From positions 1 through 28,963 of the IMG/VR virus record IMGVR_UViG_3300021389_000111: DNA of 28,963 nucleotides; one strand, 5' to 3'. This stretch comes from a virus. The notes beneath the pieces are model-generated. The model saw only the letters and a list, made by a program, of their open reading frames with translations, ran no database searches and was not told where the DNA came from. The position numbers and the translations under genes are program-made. Positions 6,919 through 14,463 of the stretch are shown piece by piece; within the stretch, counting starts at the first letter, position 1; each line of letters starts with the position of its first letter.

Positions 6919-8760
6919 TTATCCTAGTGATGCTCCTTGTACTATATTGTTTTGTAAGCTTTGTGCAGTTGTAACATCTTGACTCACAACAAATGCTTGT
7001 ACTGGTGCTTGTTGTCCTAATGCAGAAGCTATTTGGTTTGTTGTACTTGTACCTAATATATCAAACGATGGTGTTTGTGGTGCAGTAGGTGTTGGAATAC
7101 TTGGTGTTGCCACAGAAGTACTTGCTCCTCCACCTCTTAATCCAGCTGGTGGCTCTGGTGGTTTAGTTGATGCTATTTGTTTAACGTTTCTTATACCAGT
7201 AGCAATTATTGATGCTGCACCTACAAATCCAAATAATCCTCCTTGTGAAAGAGCTTTATTTGCTCCAGCAAACGTATCTTGTATTGCTTGTACTATAGCA
7301 ATAGATTTACCGAATTTAGAATTTTGACCAACTATGTTTGCTATATCTCCTAATGTTTGTTTGATTTGAGCTTGTTTTGCTTCTGCTAATTCCTTTTCTA
7401 TTTTAACTTGTTGATTAGCGTTTGCTTGTTGATAATCTAATAATTCATTGTTAGCATCTATATAAGATTGTGTACCTTGTTCAAAGTTATCTCTTTTGTT
7501 TTTAAGCCTTAATGTTTCAGCTTCTTCTTCTGCTTTTAAATTTGCTAAAGTAGTTTGTAATCTAGTAACAGCGTTTTCATCCATTTCTGCTTCAAACAAT
7601 CTTTGTTCGTTTTGCCTAATTGCAGTAGCTTCATCATTTACTAAATCTAGTTCTATTTTTTCTTTTAATAAAGCAACTCTGTTAGATTCTTGTTCAGACA
7701 TAAAGCCTTCAATCTGTGCTTCTACAGCTTTAACTTCATTTTTAGCTTCAGCTAATATTAATGCGTTTTCATCACTTGCATTTTTATCAAATTGTGCTTG
7801 TGCAGATGCTTGTATTAAACGAGCATTTTCAAGCATTAATTTTTCTTGTTCTTCTAATGTGGCTTTAAGTTTATCATTAGCTACTATTCTTTGTTCAATA
7901 GAAATTAAATCATTATCTCTTATTTGTCTTTGTTGTTCGGCTTGTCTGTCATATTGCTCAATTAACCCTTGATTTTCAACTCTTGCTAATTCAGCAGATT
8001 TCTTTAATGCTACATTTGTTTTTGCAGTTTCAATTGCAGCTTCAATACTTATGTCTTTAACTCCTTCAATTACTTGTTTTGATATATTACCAATTTCTGT
8101 AACTGCTTCTCCAAAATTTGTAACAATACTTTTACCAGCAGATATAGCTTCATTGGCTGTGTCTGCTAGACTTTGCTTTGTTTCAAATATAGATTCATTA
8201 AGTCTTTTAATTGTTTCTGGGTCTTCATCTCCAAAGAAGGATTCTTCCCAAGCTAATTGTGCTGATAGTAAACCTAATCTAATTCCATCAAAAGCTAATT
8301 TTAAAGGTGTAATAGAAATAGTTAATAAACTTTTTATGACTTTACCTAAAGCATCAAAATTCTCTGTAGCACTTGCTACACTTTTATAAACATTAACTAT
8401 AACATCAGCGACTTGACTTCCAATAATAGATAAAGTTTCAAACACAGTATTAAACGTATCTAGTACTTCTTGATTCTCTTTTAAAGCATTATATAAAAAT
8501 GTAAACCCAGATACTATTATTCCTATACCAGCAGCTAAATAAGCCTTACCAATACCTCTTAAACCTAAACCTATAGCTTTTAAACCACCACTTGCAATAG
8601 TCTTTCCAGCTTGACCTACTTTTTTTACGCCTTTTTCAATTGCAGATAATTCCTTTTTGGCTGTTTTACCAGTATCCTTTAAAGCATCGTCTACCTTTTC
8701 AACATTTTTTACTGCTCCACTAGAATCTACCTCAAATTCTATTTTGTATTTTTCTGCCAT
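6919..8760 (-). CDS. Tail tape measure protein
   Basis: A 613-aa protein that sets tail length and is threaded in the tail tube. Residues 1-60 (KYKIEFEVDSSGAVKNVEKVDDALKD) match the start of tape measures. Hydrophobic Gly/Ala-rich helices at 60-90 (GLGLRGIGKAYLAAGIGIIVSGFTFLY) are membrane-active. A long coiled coil covers about 240-490 with many QEKL/AEAK heptads. AIQDTFAGANKALSQGGLFGFVGAASIIATGIRNVKQIAS near 505-545 is typical of the C-terminal membrane segment, followed by a Pro/Thr-rich tail. At about 1.5 angstrom per residue it predicts a tail near 90 nm. Its start overlaps a 50-aa gene by 22 bases. Confidence 0.83.
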   Translation of the reverse strand: MAEKYKIEFEVDSSGAVKNVEKVDDALKDTGKTAKKELSAIEKGVKKVGQAGKTIASGGLKAIGLGLRGIGKAYLAAGIGIIVSGFTFLYNALKENQEVLDTFNTVFETLSIIGSQVADVIVNVYKSVASATENFDALGKVIKSLLTISITPLKLAFDGIRLGLLSAQLAWEESFFGDEDPETIKRLNESIFETKQSLADTANEAISAGKSIVTNFGEAVTEIGNISKQVIEGVKDISIEAAIETAKTNVALKKSAELARVENQGLIEQYDRQAEQQRQIRDNDLISIEQRIVANDKLKATLEEQEKLMLENARLIQASAQAQFDKNASDENALILAEAKNEVKAVEAQIEGFMSEQESNRVALLKEKIELDLVNDEATAIRQNEQRLFEAEMDENAVTRLQTTLANLKAEEEAETLRLKNKRDNFEQGTQSYIDANNELLDYQQANANQQVKIEKELAEAKQAQIKQTLGDIANIVGQNSKFGKSIAIVQAIQDTFAGANKALSQGGLFGFVGAASIIATGIRNVKQIASTKPPEPPAGLRGGGASTSVATPSIPTPTAPQTPSFDILGTSTTNQIASALGQQAPVQAFVVSQDVTTAQSLQNNIVQGASLG

Positions 8761-8891
8761 TTTGTATGTCTTTTAATTTGTTTGAATCCTTCTTTAAATG
8801 TTTCTGGCATTTTGTTTTTGCCTTTTGCTATTTCTATAGTTTCACTTACTCCGTAAAACTCATCTATGTTTAATAATTTTATTACTATCAT
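8739..8891 (-). CDS. Small conserved-position protein upstream of tape measure
   Basis: A 50-aa ORF, MIVIKLLNIDEFYGVSETIEIAKG..., ending KRHTKWQKNTK. Its ATG (8891) overlaps the stop of the 689-aa gene as TAATG, and its last 22 bases overlap the tape measure start in another frame, so translation of three genes is probably coupled. It is basic at the C-terminus and has no membrane segment. Genes directly before a tape measure are often tail chaperones, but the sequence is too short to tell. The call rests on the tight overlaps at both ends. Confidence 0.5.
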   Translation of the reverse strand: MIVIKLLNIDEFYGVSETIEIAKGKNKMPETFKEGFKQIKRHTKWQKNTK

Positions 8892-10960
8892 TATGTTAAT
8901 ACGCTTGGTGTGTAATCACTTTGTTTGGTTATTAATTCCAATTCACTTTTGTTAGTTAGCAAATTAGTTCTTATGCTATTTATAAAGTACTCTTGTCCGT
9001 TTACAATAAACACATCATTTAGTTCATAATTTAAAACTATTGATGAGGGTAATTGAGCAGTAAACTTTACAACTCTAGCTTGTTCTTCAAAAAGCTTAAC
9101 TATGTATTGAGAATAAAATCTATTGAACAAACTATTTTCATTTACATTACCAGTATATTCGTTATACTCAATTCCAAAGTTTAAAGTATGATTTCTGTCT
9201 GGACTAACATTAGAAGGCGCATTGTATTCTTCTATTACAAGAGAAGTAACTGGATAATCTGCTACATCAATTAAATCATTGAAAAACATATACGGACTAC
9301 CTAATGTTGTTTTACTTTCGGCATCTACCCACCAACCATAAACAATTCCAGTCAAATCATCATTCTCATCAATTATGTTTATTAATTGACTACGTTGTCC
9401 GTCTACTTGTATATCATAGCTTTGACCATCGTATTTTTCTGGTGCTGAATAGTTAAGGTTTCCAAACTGTTGGCTAAACTGATTTAAGTATCTTAAAGAT
9501 GTTTGCGTAACAGATGTAGAATAATTAAAGTTAATTCTTGAATATGGTATTGGTCTGTCTATATTGTTAGAATCTACAACTATGTATTTAGAAATATCGT
9601 GAGTATTGCCAGTAGACATAAAGTCATCAAATGTTTCTACATATATTTTACTAGAACCCCTTTTAGTATATGCAGTTAAATTAAACATCTTAAACAAAGT
9701 AGTCATAAAGTCAAGGACTTTCATATTAGGTATATAGTCTTGTATAAATATATTTTGCTCTAAATTAAAAGCATTATAAGAATAGTTACCAGAATCTACT
9801 GGTGTTCCATCTTTTAGTGTTCGTGTTATAAGCATTGTTTCTGCATCAAATACTCCTACTGTTGGAGTATTAAATCTAAACTCTATATCATAAGTTCTAG
9901 ATGACAAAGTACCACTATCTAAATCTCTTAATGTAACATTGTAATTACTAGGTGGTGTTATTCTTGTTTGATAATCCAACAATTCGTTTGTAAGTTTATC
10001 TATTGATATAATCTCTAACTCAACTCCAGCATTACTATCTAAAACTAACCTAATTGAATAATTATATTCATCACTTATTACTAGATTACCTCCACTTAAA
10101 TAATCAACACCAGAAACAAATGTAAAATCTGCAAATGTTAATTTCCTTGACCTTTGTTGAAAATCAATACCAAATAAAGGTGTAGTAGTTTCTGGATTTG
10201 TTATAGGTGTTTTCTCTCTATGTAGCCATAAATACAATTCATCAAATACATCACTATCAAAAAAACTTGTTATACCAGTTTCATCTGCCATATTAAACTC
10301 TATATTGTATTGAGTCTGTATTGCTTCTATAATACGTTTGCATTTTATTGCTGGTTTTAATTCTCTTTGTAATAGATTCCAATTTACATTATGTAGGTTA
10401 GGTGTAGTTATTGTGTTTGTAGAATCATAACTATAATAGTTTTGTAAAGTGATTAAAGGCAAAGTAATATTTCTGTTAGCAGTAGAAGTAGCTTTTAATC
10501 CAGTACTTTGTAAACCATCTTTAAAAGCATTTAAAACATCACTATTATTATATTTTATATCATAAGCATTTAAAGGATTTAAAGCGCTTAATGTTTCATC
10601 TCCAAATATATCTTTAAGACTTGAAGTATTCCCAAAGAACACCACCTTGTAAGCGTGTGCTTTATTGTTTTTCATAGATACAGAATCTAATCTAATCTTG
10701 CCTACTTTAAAATCTGCTCCATCTAGTTTTATAATAGCATCTACTCTAAACCTAGCATCATATCCATTTACTATATCGTTGTTGTAGTAATGCTTAAATA
10801 TCTTATTGTTAGTAGAGGATGCTGGTAAGTTGAACTGCTGACTAAAAGGAGTAAACACTAAAGCAATATCACGAATGTTTTGTTGTGTGTCAGTAAGAGT
10901 AATTGCTTCATCTTTAAATAAATCAACTCTAACATTATCTATATATAATTCTAAATTCAT
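8891..10960 (-). CDS. Distal tail / baseplate-like structural protein
   Basis: A 689-aa protein, one of the two largest tail proteins. It begins MNLELYIDNVRVDLFKDEAITLTDT, then FTPFSQQFNLPASSTNNKIFKHYYN near 37-61, FRVDAIIKLDGADFKVGKIRLDSVSMK near 72-98 and YKVVFFGNTSSLKDIFGDETLS near 104-125. From about 415 it has FIQDYIPNMKVLDFMTTLFKMFNLTAYTK, a segment typical of hub/Tal-like proteins, and C-terminal INSIRTNLLTNKSELELITKQS. I recognise it as a conserved Bacteroidota siphovirus tail gene, usually unnamed. It likely forms the tail tip hub, since it sits between another tail protein and the tape measure. No lytic or receptor domain is visible. Confidence 0.62.
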   Translation of the reverse strand: MNLELYIDNVRVDLFKDEAITLTDTQQNIRDIALVFTPFSQQFNLPASSTNNKIFKHYYNNDIVNGYDARFRVDAIIKLDGADFKVGKIRLDSVSMKNNKAHAYKVVFFGNTSSLKDIFGDETLSALNPLNAYDIKYNNSDVLNAFKDGLQSTGLKATSTANRNITLPLITLQNYYSYDSTNTITTPNLHNVNWNLLQRELKPAIKCKRIIEAIQTQYNIEFNMADETGITSFFDSDVFDELYLWLHREKTPITNPETTTPLFGIDFQQRSRKLTFADFTFVSGVDYLSGGNLVISDEYNYSIRLVLDSNAGVELEIISIDKLTNELLDYQTRITPPSNYNVTLRDLDSGTLSSRTYDIEFRFNTPTVGVFDAETMLITRTLKDGTPVDSGNYSYNAFNLEQNIFIQDYIPNMKVLDFMTTLFKMFNLTAYTKRGSSKIYVETFDDFMSTGNTHDISKYIVVDSNNIDRPIPYSRINFNYSTSVTQTSLRYLNQFSQQFGNLNYSAPEKYDGQSYDIQVDGQRSQLINIIDENDDLTGIVYGWWVDAESKTTLGSPYMFFNDLIDVADYPVTSLVIEEYNAPSNVSPDRNHTLNFGIEYNEYTGNVNENSLFNRFYSQYIVKLFEEQARVVKFTAQLPSSIVLNYELNDVFIVNGQEYFINSIRTNLLTNKSELELITKQSDYTPSVLT

Positions 10961-12103
10961 TTATCTTATGTTGTTTATAGTATCAAATGCAAAACTTACA
11001 TCTATTGTGTAGTTTATTAAACTATCAGTAAGACTTGTTTTGTAGTCTATATTGTTGTTCTCTATATTTACAGCTAGTGTTTTTTCTTTGTATTCTATCC
11101 ATACTTTATCACTTAAAAATAGTTGTCTGAATATTTCGTTATTGCTTTCTGGATAATAACCACTATTTAAAGTAAGTCTTTGGTTTGCGTTTTTAGATAG
11201 TAATCTAACTTGTGCGTTATACGTTTCGTATGTTCCGTTGTTTATTATGTTAGATTTGTATTTGTCTTTTTCAGTAGTCATTGCAAGTTTAGAATTCTTA
11301 AACATCCATATATCTTGATATGCTCCAAACTTATTTATAAAGGTTAGTTTATAAGGTGTGTATTTACATTCGTCTATGTTGTCTATTTTAATTATAGTCA
11401 ATCCCTCAACACCACTAACTAAAACCTCATCAACTGGGAATAACTCAAAGTCATCTTCAAACTCGTTAATACAAGCATTGTCTTCAAATGTACCTCCATC
11501 TAATTCTACTCTTTCTTCAAAGCTATCTGCACCATTAACACCATTACTTACATAAACAATCTGGTCTTGTATTTTAAGACCAACGCTAGGAAGCCAAGAA
11601 TATACTTGTTGTCCTTTATATAAAAATGCAACAGAGTTAGTGTTTTCATTATCTACTGGTATTCTTATAGGAGCATCGTGTAGTTTTAGTATTGTTGTGT
11701 TTGATTGTAAGTAGCCTTGTAGTAGTTGAGGGTTTGCACCTTCTTCAAAATATCCATAACCATAAAATGCTCTTACTCCTAATGTATCAACTGGTGTTTG
11801 TACTCCAGTAGTTAATGTTTCTGTTACTCTATAATCAACGTAAGAGGTTGTGTAATCTTCTGTTGCATTTAAATCATTTGGATATACTCCATTAAATGCT
11901 GCTGGTATGTAGTCTTTTATTAACTCTGCTATTTCAAAGTTTACTTTTTCGTTTATAGCTGTTGAGGTTAATGTGTATTGTGGGCTTCCTAGCCAAGTTG
12001 TTTCTGCTGCTCCTACATATATTCTTATCTCAAGCTTTGCGCTTACCAAGTTAGTAGTTGATAGGTTTACGAAGTAAGGACTTCTTACGTTTATTTTACT
12101 CAT
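10961..12103 (-). CDS. Tail (distal) structural protein, conserved
   Basis: A 380-aa protein, start MSKINVRSPYFVNLSTTNLVSAKLEIRIYVG. It is beta-rich with VNFEIAELIKDYIP near 53-66, VDYRVTETLTTG near 88-100, and a mid-chain acidic stretch (CINEFEDDFELFPVDEV, near 210-226). KLTFINKFGAYQDIWMFKNSK near 253-273, then LTLNSGYYPESNNEIFRQLFLSDKVWIEY near 310-340 are the conserved parts I recall from related phages. It ends one base before the 689-aa gene begins and overlaps the gp10-like gene by 8 bases. A distal-tail partner of the 689-aa protein is the best guess. No enzymatic motif is seen. Confidence 0.58.
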   Translation of the reverse strand: MSKINVRSPYFVNLSTTNLVSAKLEIRIYVGAAETTWLGSPQYTLTSTAINEKVNFEIAELIKDYIPAAFNGVYPNDLNATEDYTTSYVDYRVTETLTTGVQTPVDTLGVRAFYGYGYFEEGANPQLLQGYLQSNTTILKLHDAPIRIPVDNENTNSVAFLYKGQQVYSWLPSVGLKIQDQIVYVSNGVNGADSFEERVELDGGTFEDNACINEFEDDFELFPVDEVLVSGVEGLTIIKIDNIDECKYTPYKLTFINKFGAYQDIWMFKNSKLAMTTEKDKYKSNIINNGTYETYNAQVRLLSKNANQRLTLNSGYYPESNNEIFRQLFLSDKVWIEYKEKTLAVNIENNNIDYKTSLTDSLINYTIDVSFAFDTINNIR

Positions 12104-12629
12104 TGTTGTTGTCTTTAAATATGTCTGTTATGTCTTGTGCAAATGCTTTACTTAATAATTCTGGATATCTATCAAAGGCTGCTAAAAATGGTTTAGTAAA
12201 AAACATACTTGGTTTTATTCCTTGTGCAAATATGCTTCTTTGTAATATAAATCCTATTGTTCTATAATTACCTTTTTTAAACTTTCCTTCTTTATCTCTT
12301 AATCTTATGTTTCTTTTTTTAGCCCAATCAGCTATAGGTTGCATAGGTGGTCTTTTGTTTTTAAAACTATAAGGACTATTACCTCCTTTTTGTTTACCAC
12401 CTTTAACTAAACTAGGATTAGCACCTTTAACACCTTTATCTAAAAATGTTCCGTACTCATCCATTATAAATGCTAAATCAAAGTTTCCATTATTTTCTTC
12501 TAATTTGTAATGAATACTATTATACAAGTCTTTACTTACATTATGTTTTTGTTTAGTAAGATTAGACCTTGATTGTTGTACTACATACTTACCAAAAGAT
12601 TGTAACTCTGTTTGCAAGTTCTTTAACAT
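12096..12629 (-). CDS. HK97 gp10-like neck / tail completion protein
   Basis: A 177-aa basic protein. Its N-terminal helix (LKNLQTELQSFGKYVVQQSRSNLTKQ) followed by SKDLYNSIHYKLEENNGNFDLAFIMDEYGTFLDKGVKG near 32-70 has the layout of gp10-like neck proteins: long helix, strands, then the EYGTFLDKGV signature. Further on it has PMQPIADWAKKRNIRL near 95-110 and SIFAQGIKPSMFFTKPFLAAF near 132-152, a conserved C-terminal pattern of the family. It overlaps the preceding gene by 7 bases and the following one by 8. It probably helps join the tail to the head. Confidence 0.68.
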   Translation of the reverse strand: MLKNLQTELQSFGKYVVQQSRSNLTKQKHNVSKDLYNSIHYKLEENNGNFDLAFIMDEYGTFLDKGVKGANPSLVKGGKQKGGNSPYSFKNKRPPMQPIADWAKKRNIRLRDKEGKFKKGNYRTIGFILQRSIFAQGIKPSMFFTKPFLAAFDRYPELLSKAFAQDITDIFKDNNNE

Positions 12630-13087
12630 ATAGTCATATCGTTAGGAATTAGCACATCAAATGTAACTGTCCATCCAGCTAACTTGTTTTCAAATCTATC
12701 TACAAAAGGTTCTAATGTAGGGTCTCCACTTAATTGGTATTTGTCTACATATAAGTCTCCTCTTAATAATAACTCTAGTAATCTATTAGCTACTGCTAGT
12801 TGTGTATTAAATACATCTTGTTCATTGTTGTTACCTCTAAACTCTTGTGGTATTCCCTCTGCAAATTTCTTATTCTCATCTACTATATCCATACATAATA
12901 GAGATATGTTGAAGCTCCATACGTTACCTTGCATAGTTGCACTATTTACCATAAAGTGTGATAAGGGAAATATAGTCTGTTTGTTTAAGTCTACATCGTA
13001 TATGTCTCCATAGGTAACTGTATTGACAAAGTCATCTAGTTGTAGTGTTTGTCTTATCTTTTCGGATAGATTATAAAATCCTTGCAT
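12623..13087 (-). CDS. Tail terminator-like protein
   Basis: A 154-aa protein. Signature parts are YGDIYDVDLNKQTIFPLSHFMVNSATM near 25-51, VWSFNISLLCMDIVDENK near 56-73, and NEQDVFNTQLAVANRLLELLLRGDLY near 87-112, closing with DRFENKLAGWTVTFDVLIPND. The alternating strands and paired helices resemble tail terminator (lambda gpU-like) proteins, and homologues with this wording occur in Bacteroidota siphoviruses. It starts 1 base after the -1 frame stop of the chaperone-like gene (13089), which itself suggests that the -1 frame is translated. It is followed with overlap by the gp10-like gene. Confidence 0.62.
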   Translation of the reverse strand: MQGFYNLSEKIRQTLQLDDFVNTVTYGDIYDVDLNKQTIFPLSHFMVNSATMQGNVWSFNISLLCMDIVDENKKFAEGIPQEFRGNNNEQDVFNTQLAVANRLLELLLRGDLYVDKYQLSGDPTLEPFVDRFENKLAGWTVTFDVLIPNDMTIC

Positions 13088-13088
13088 A

Positions 13089-13813
13089 TTATTGTGATTT
13101 ACGTTTTATCATTCTTGTTTCTAATTCTGCTTTTTCTTTTTCAAATGCCAAGTACATTAAACACTGGTGTAACGGAAGTCTTGCAACTTCTTTAAATCTT
13201 GTAATGTCTCCTTGAGCAAGTGTATATAGTTCTGAATAGCTTCCCCATTTTCTTGAGAAATTTGACCTATCATCTGTTCCTTCACTACTTCTTTCTCCAA
13301 ATAACTCGGTATATAGTTCAGCAATTCGTTGGTTAAATTGTAAAAAAAAACCATAGCACCTAATACAACACTTAATGGCATTTGTTTCATTACCTCGCTG
13401 TACTTGTGGCTTCCTTCATATTCTTCTATTAAGTACTTATGTCCTTGCTTTTGTTTAAGTGGTCTAAATAGTACAGCCATTGCTTTATGCATATTACCCC
13501 ATTCATTTATATAGCTTGTAACGTCTTTATTTTCTCCATAGGTAATCTCATCTAGGTTTGGTATAAAACCATAAGAAACACCATTTAAATAGAACGTAGG
13601 GATAAACTTATGTTCTTGGTCGAATAGTTTATTGATGTGATTGATTAAGTAATCTACATCTTTGTCTTTAATCTTGCCTAGCTCTTTTGTGTTTATGTTG
13701 AGGATGCATTTAAGTAAATCATCATTACTTGGATTCTCTATAAGTAAGAAATCTTGATAGTCTTTTAACTGAACTTCTTTTAGTGTACTAGGTATAGAAA
13801 CTTCTAATTGCAT
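13089..13813 (-). CDS. Predicted -1 frameshift fusion form of the tail assembly chaperone-like gene
   Basis: Slipping back one base at T9 (13342-13350) joins residues 1-157 to 84 codons in the -1 frame, giving a 241-aa protein ending at TAA 13089-13091. The added part contains KWGSYSELYTLAQGDIT, RFKEVARLPLHQCLMYLAF and EKEKAELETRM: a compact helical domain that ends just before the tail terminator gene at 13087. The frame has no stop over 252 bases in A+T-rich DNA and shows clear amphipathic patterns. The alternatives are a homopolymer miscount in the assembly or a real frameshift mutation. In either case the -1 domain belongs to this gene. Confidence 0.62.
13157..13813 (-). CDS. Tail assembly chaperone-like protein, 0-frame product
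   Basis: A 218-aa protein. Residues 88-150 (GFIPNLDEITYGENKDV, MHKAMAVLFRPL, YLIEEYEGSHKYSEVMKQMPLSVVLGAMVFF) are conserved in Bacteroidota phages by memory. A T9 run after residue 155 (13342-13350) gives the heptamer T TTT TTT in frame. The 0-frame continues as a helical, coiled-coil-like tail (LLKETLQDLKKLQDF) and stops at 13157. The -1 frame stays open to 13089 and is also protein-like, so two products are expected, as for lambda gpG and gpGT. It opens a transcription unit just after a strong terminator, with leader TTCGTTTTATAAAAAACACTTT. The chaperone role is inferred from the frameshift and the tail neighbours. Confidence 0.7.
   Translation of the reverse strand: MQLEVSIPSTLKEVQLKDYQDFLLIENPSNDDLLKCILNINTKELGKIKDKDVDYLINHINKLFDQEHKFIPTFYLNGVSYGFIPNLDEITYGENKDVTSYINEWGNMHKAMAVLFRPLKQKQGHKYLIEEYEGSHKYSEVMKQMPLSVVLGAMVFFYNLTNELLNYIPSYLEKEVVKEQMIGQISQENGEAIQNYIHLLKETLQDLKKLQDFRYTSV
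13342..13350 (-). other. Predicted -1 ribosomal frameshift site (T9 run)
   Basis: On the minus strand the text is ATG GTT TTT TTT TAC. The in-frame heptamer T TTT TTT allows both tRNA-Phe to re-pair after a one-base backward slip, and the next codon becomes TTA. It could equally permit polymerase slippage on the run. No clear stimulatory stem was found just downstream. Confidence 0.6.
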
Positions 13814-13833
13814 AAAGTGTTTTTTATAAAACG

Positions 13834-13864
13834 AAAAAAGGATTACTTTGTATAAAGCAACCCT
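13834..13864 (-). terminator. Strong intrinsic terminator before the chaperone-like gene
   Basis: Minus strand: AGGGTTGCTTT (13854-13864), loop ATAC, AAAGTAATCCT (13839-13849), an 11-bp stem with two G-U pairs, then TTTTTCG. It lies 24 bases past the stop of the 71-aa gene and 20 bases before the chaperone-like start, dividing the packaging transcript from the tail transcript. Confidence 0.82.
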
Positions 13865-13888
13865 CTTTTCTAACTATTAACCTAAAAA

Positions 13889-14104
13889 TTATCTTAATGT
13901 CTTATATAGGTATAAGTACAGTTCTTGTATCTTATCTCCTAACTTTTTGTCTTGTCTGTATGTTTCATTTCCTATTTGTATTCTTCCTTCTCTATGTATC
14001 TCTAATTTAACTTCTGGTCTTCTTGTTCTTGTTAATGGTTTTACTATTACCTTGATGTCATTCTTAAAACACCAGCTCATTGCTTCTCTTACGTTTCTTG
14101 TCAT
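13889..14104 (-). CDS. Small basic protein, unknown function
   Basis: A 71-aa basic protein: MTRNVREAMSWCFKNDIKVIVKPL, TRTRRPEVKLEIHREGRIQIG, then a helical KIQELYLYLYKTLR end. The predicted order is helix, strands, helix. It is the third of three small genes after TerL and starts with an ATGA overlap to the 59-aa membrane protein gene, so the two are probably translated together. It is followed by a strong terminator. Nucleic-acid binding is possible from the Arg/Lys content, but there is no recognisable domain. Confidence 0.6.
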   Translation of the reverse strand: MTRNVREAMSWCFKNDIKVIVKPLTRTRRPEVKLEIHREGRIQIGNETYRQDKKLGDKIQELYLYLYKTLR

Positions 14105-14280
14105 TTAAACAAGTTAATCATTATTGCTGGAATAAACATAGTAGCTAATAAACAAATTATTTGATATATTCTTGTATATAGTTTTCTATAGTATATTGTA
14201 TCTGTGTATTCTTTTAATGTGTATATTTTTGTTGTGTTGTTTTTTGTTACTATTACTTCGCCTTGTTTTACCTCTACCAT
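14101..14280 (-). CDS. Small single-span membrane protein
   Basis: A 59-aa ORF, MVEVKQGEVIVTKNNTTKIYTLKEYTDTIYY..., with a hydrophobic C-terminal span YQIICLLATMFIPAIMINLF (about residues 39-58). Arg/Lys precede the span. Stop TGA overlaps the ATG of the next gene (ATGA). It sits between a 36-aa membrane peptide and the 71-aa gene, all three in the same orientation behind a promoter-like site. It might be a host-membrane effector or a minor holin, but nothing in the sequence proves it. Support is the overlap and the clear membrane pattern. Confidence 0.55.
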   Translation of the reverse strand: MVEVKQGEVIVTKNNTTKIYTLKEYTDTIYYRKLYTRIYQIICLLATMFIPAIMINLFK

Positions 14281-14282
14281 AT

Positions 14283-14393
14283 CTAAAATATTAAGTTATG
14301 TATAATAGATTCAAGAGATAATAATACTACACTTGCAATTAATAATACAAATGAGAATAATGATAATGTTAAGTAGTGTTTTAGTTTTTTCAT
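14283..14393 (-). CDS. 36-aa membrane peptide
   Basis: ORF MKKLKHYLTLSLFSF..., stop TAG at 14283. It has a basic start (MKKLKHY) and one hydrophobic span (about residues 9-27). The leader TTAAACAACAAAACA before ATG matches the A-rich leaders of other early genes. It lies 2 bases before the 59-aa gene and right behind the promoter-like site at 14417-14447. No function can be named. The short length makes the call moderate. Confidence 0.45.
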   Translation of the reverse strand: MKKLKHYLTLSLFSFVLLIASVVLLSLESIIHNLIF

Positions 14394-14416
14394 TGTTTTG
14401 TTGTTTAATTATACTG

Positions 14417-14447
14417 CAATATATAACTATTTATTTAATTAACAAAA
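14417..14447 (-). promoter_or_regulatory. Bacteroidota-type promoter behind TerL
   Basis: The minus strand holds TTTTG (14443-14447), 19 bases, then TATATTG (14417-14423), close to the Bacteroidota -33 TTTG and -7 TAnnTTTG boxes. The stretch TTGTTAATTAAATAAA here is repeated exactly in the promoter at 23371-23401, with the same 19-base spacing. It would drive the 36-, 59- and 71-aa genes. Confidence 0.6.
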
Positions 14448-14463
14448 TTATTAATAACTTTTT

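Noticed and set aside
13089-13158. Separate 22-aa ORF starting at TAATG near 13158
   Set aside because: It is better explained as the end of the -1 frame extension, which is conserved-looking well upstream of that ATG.
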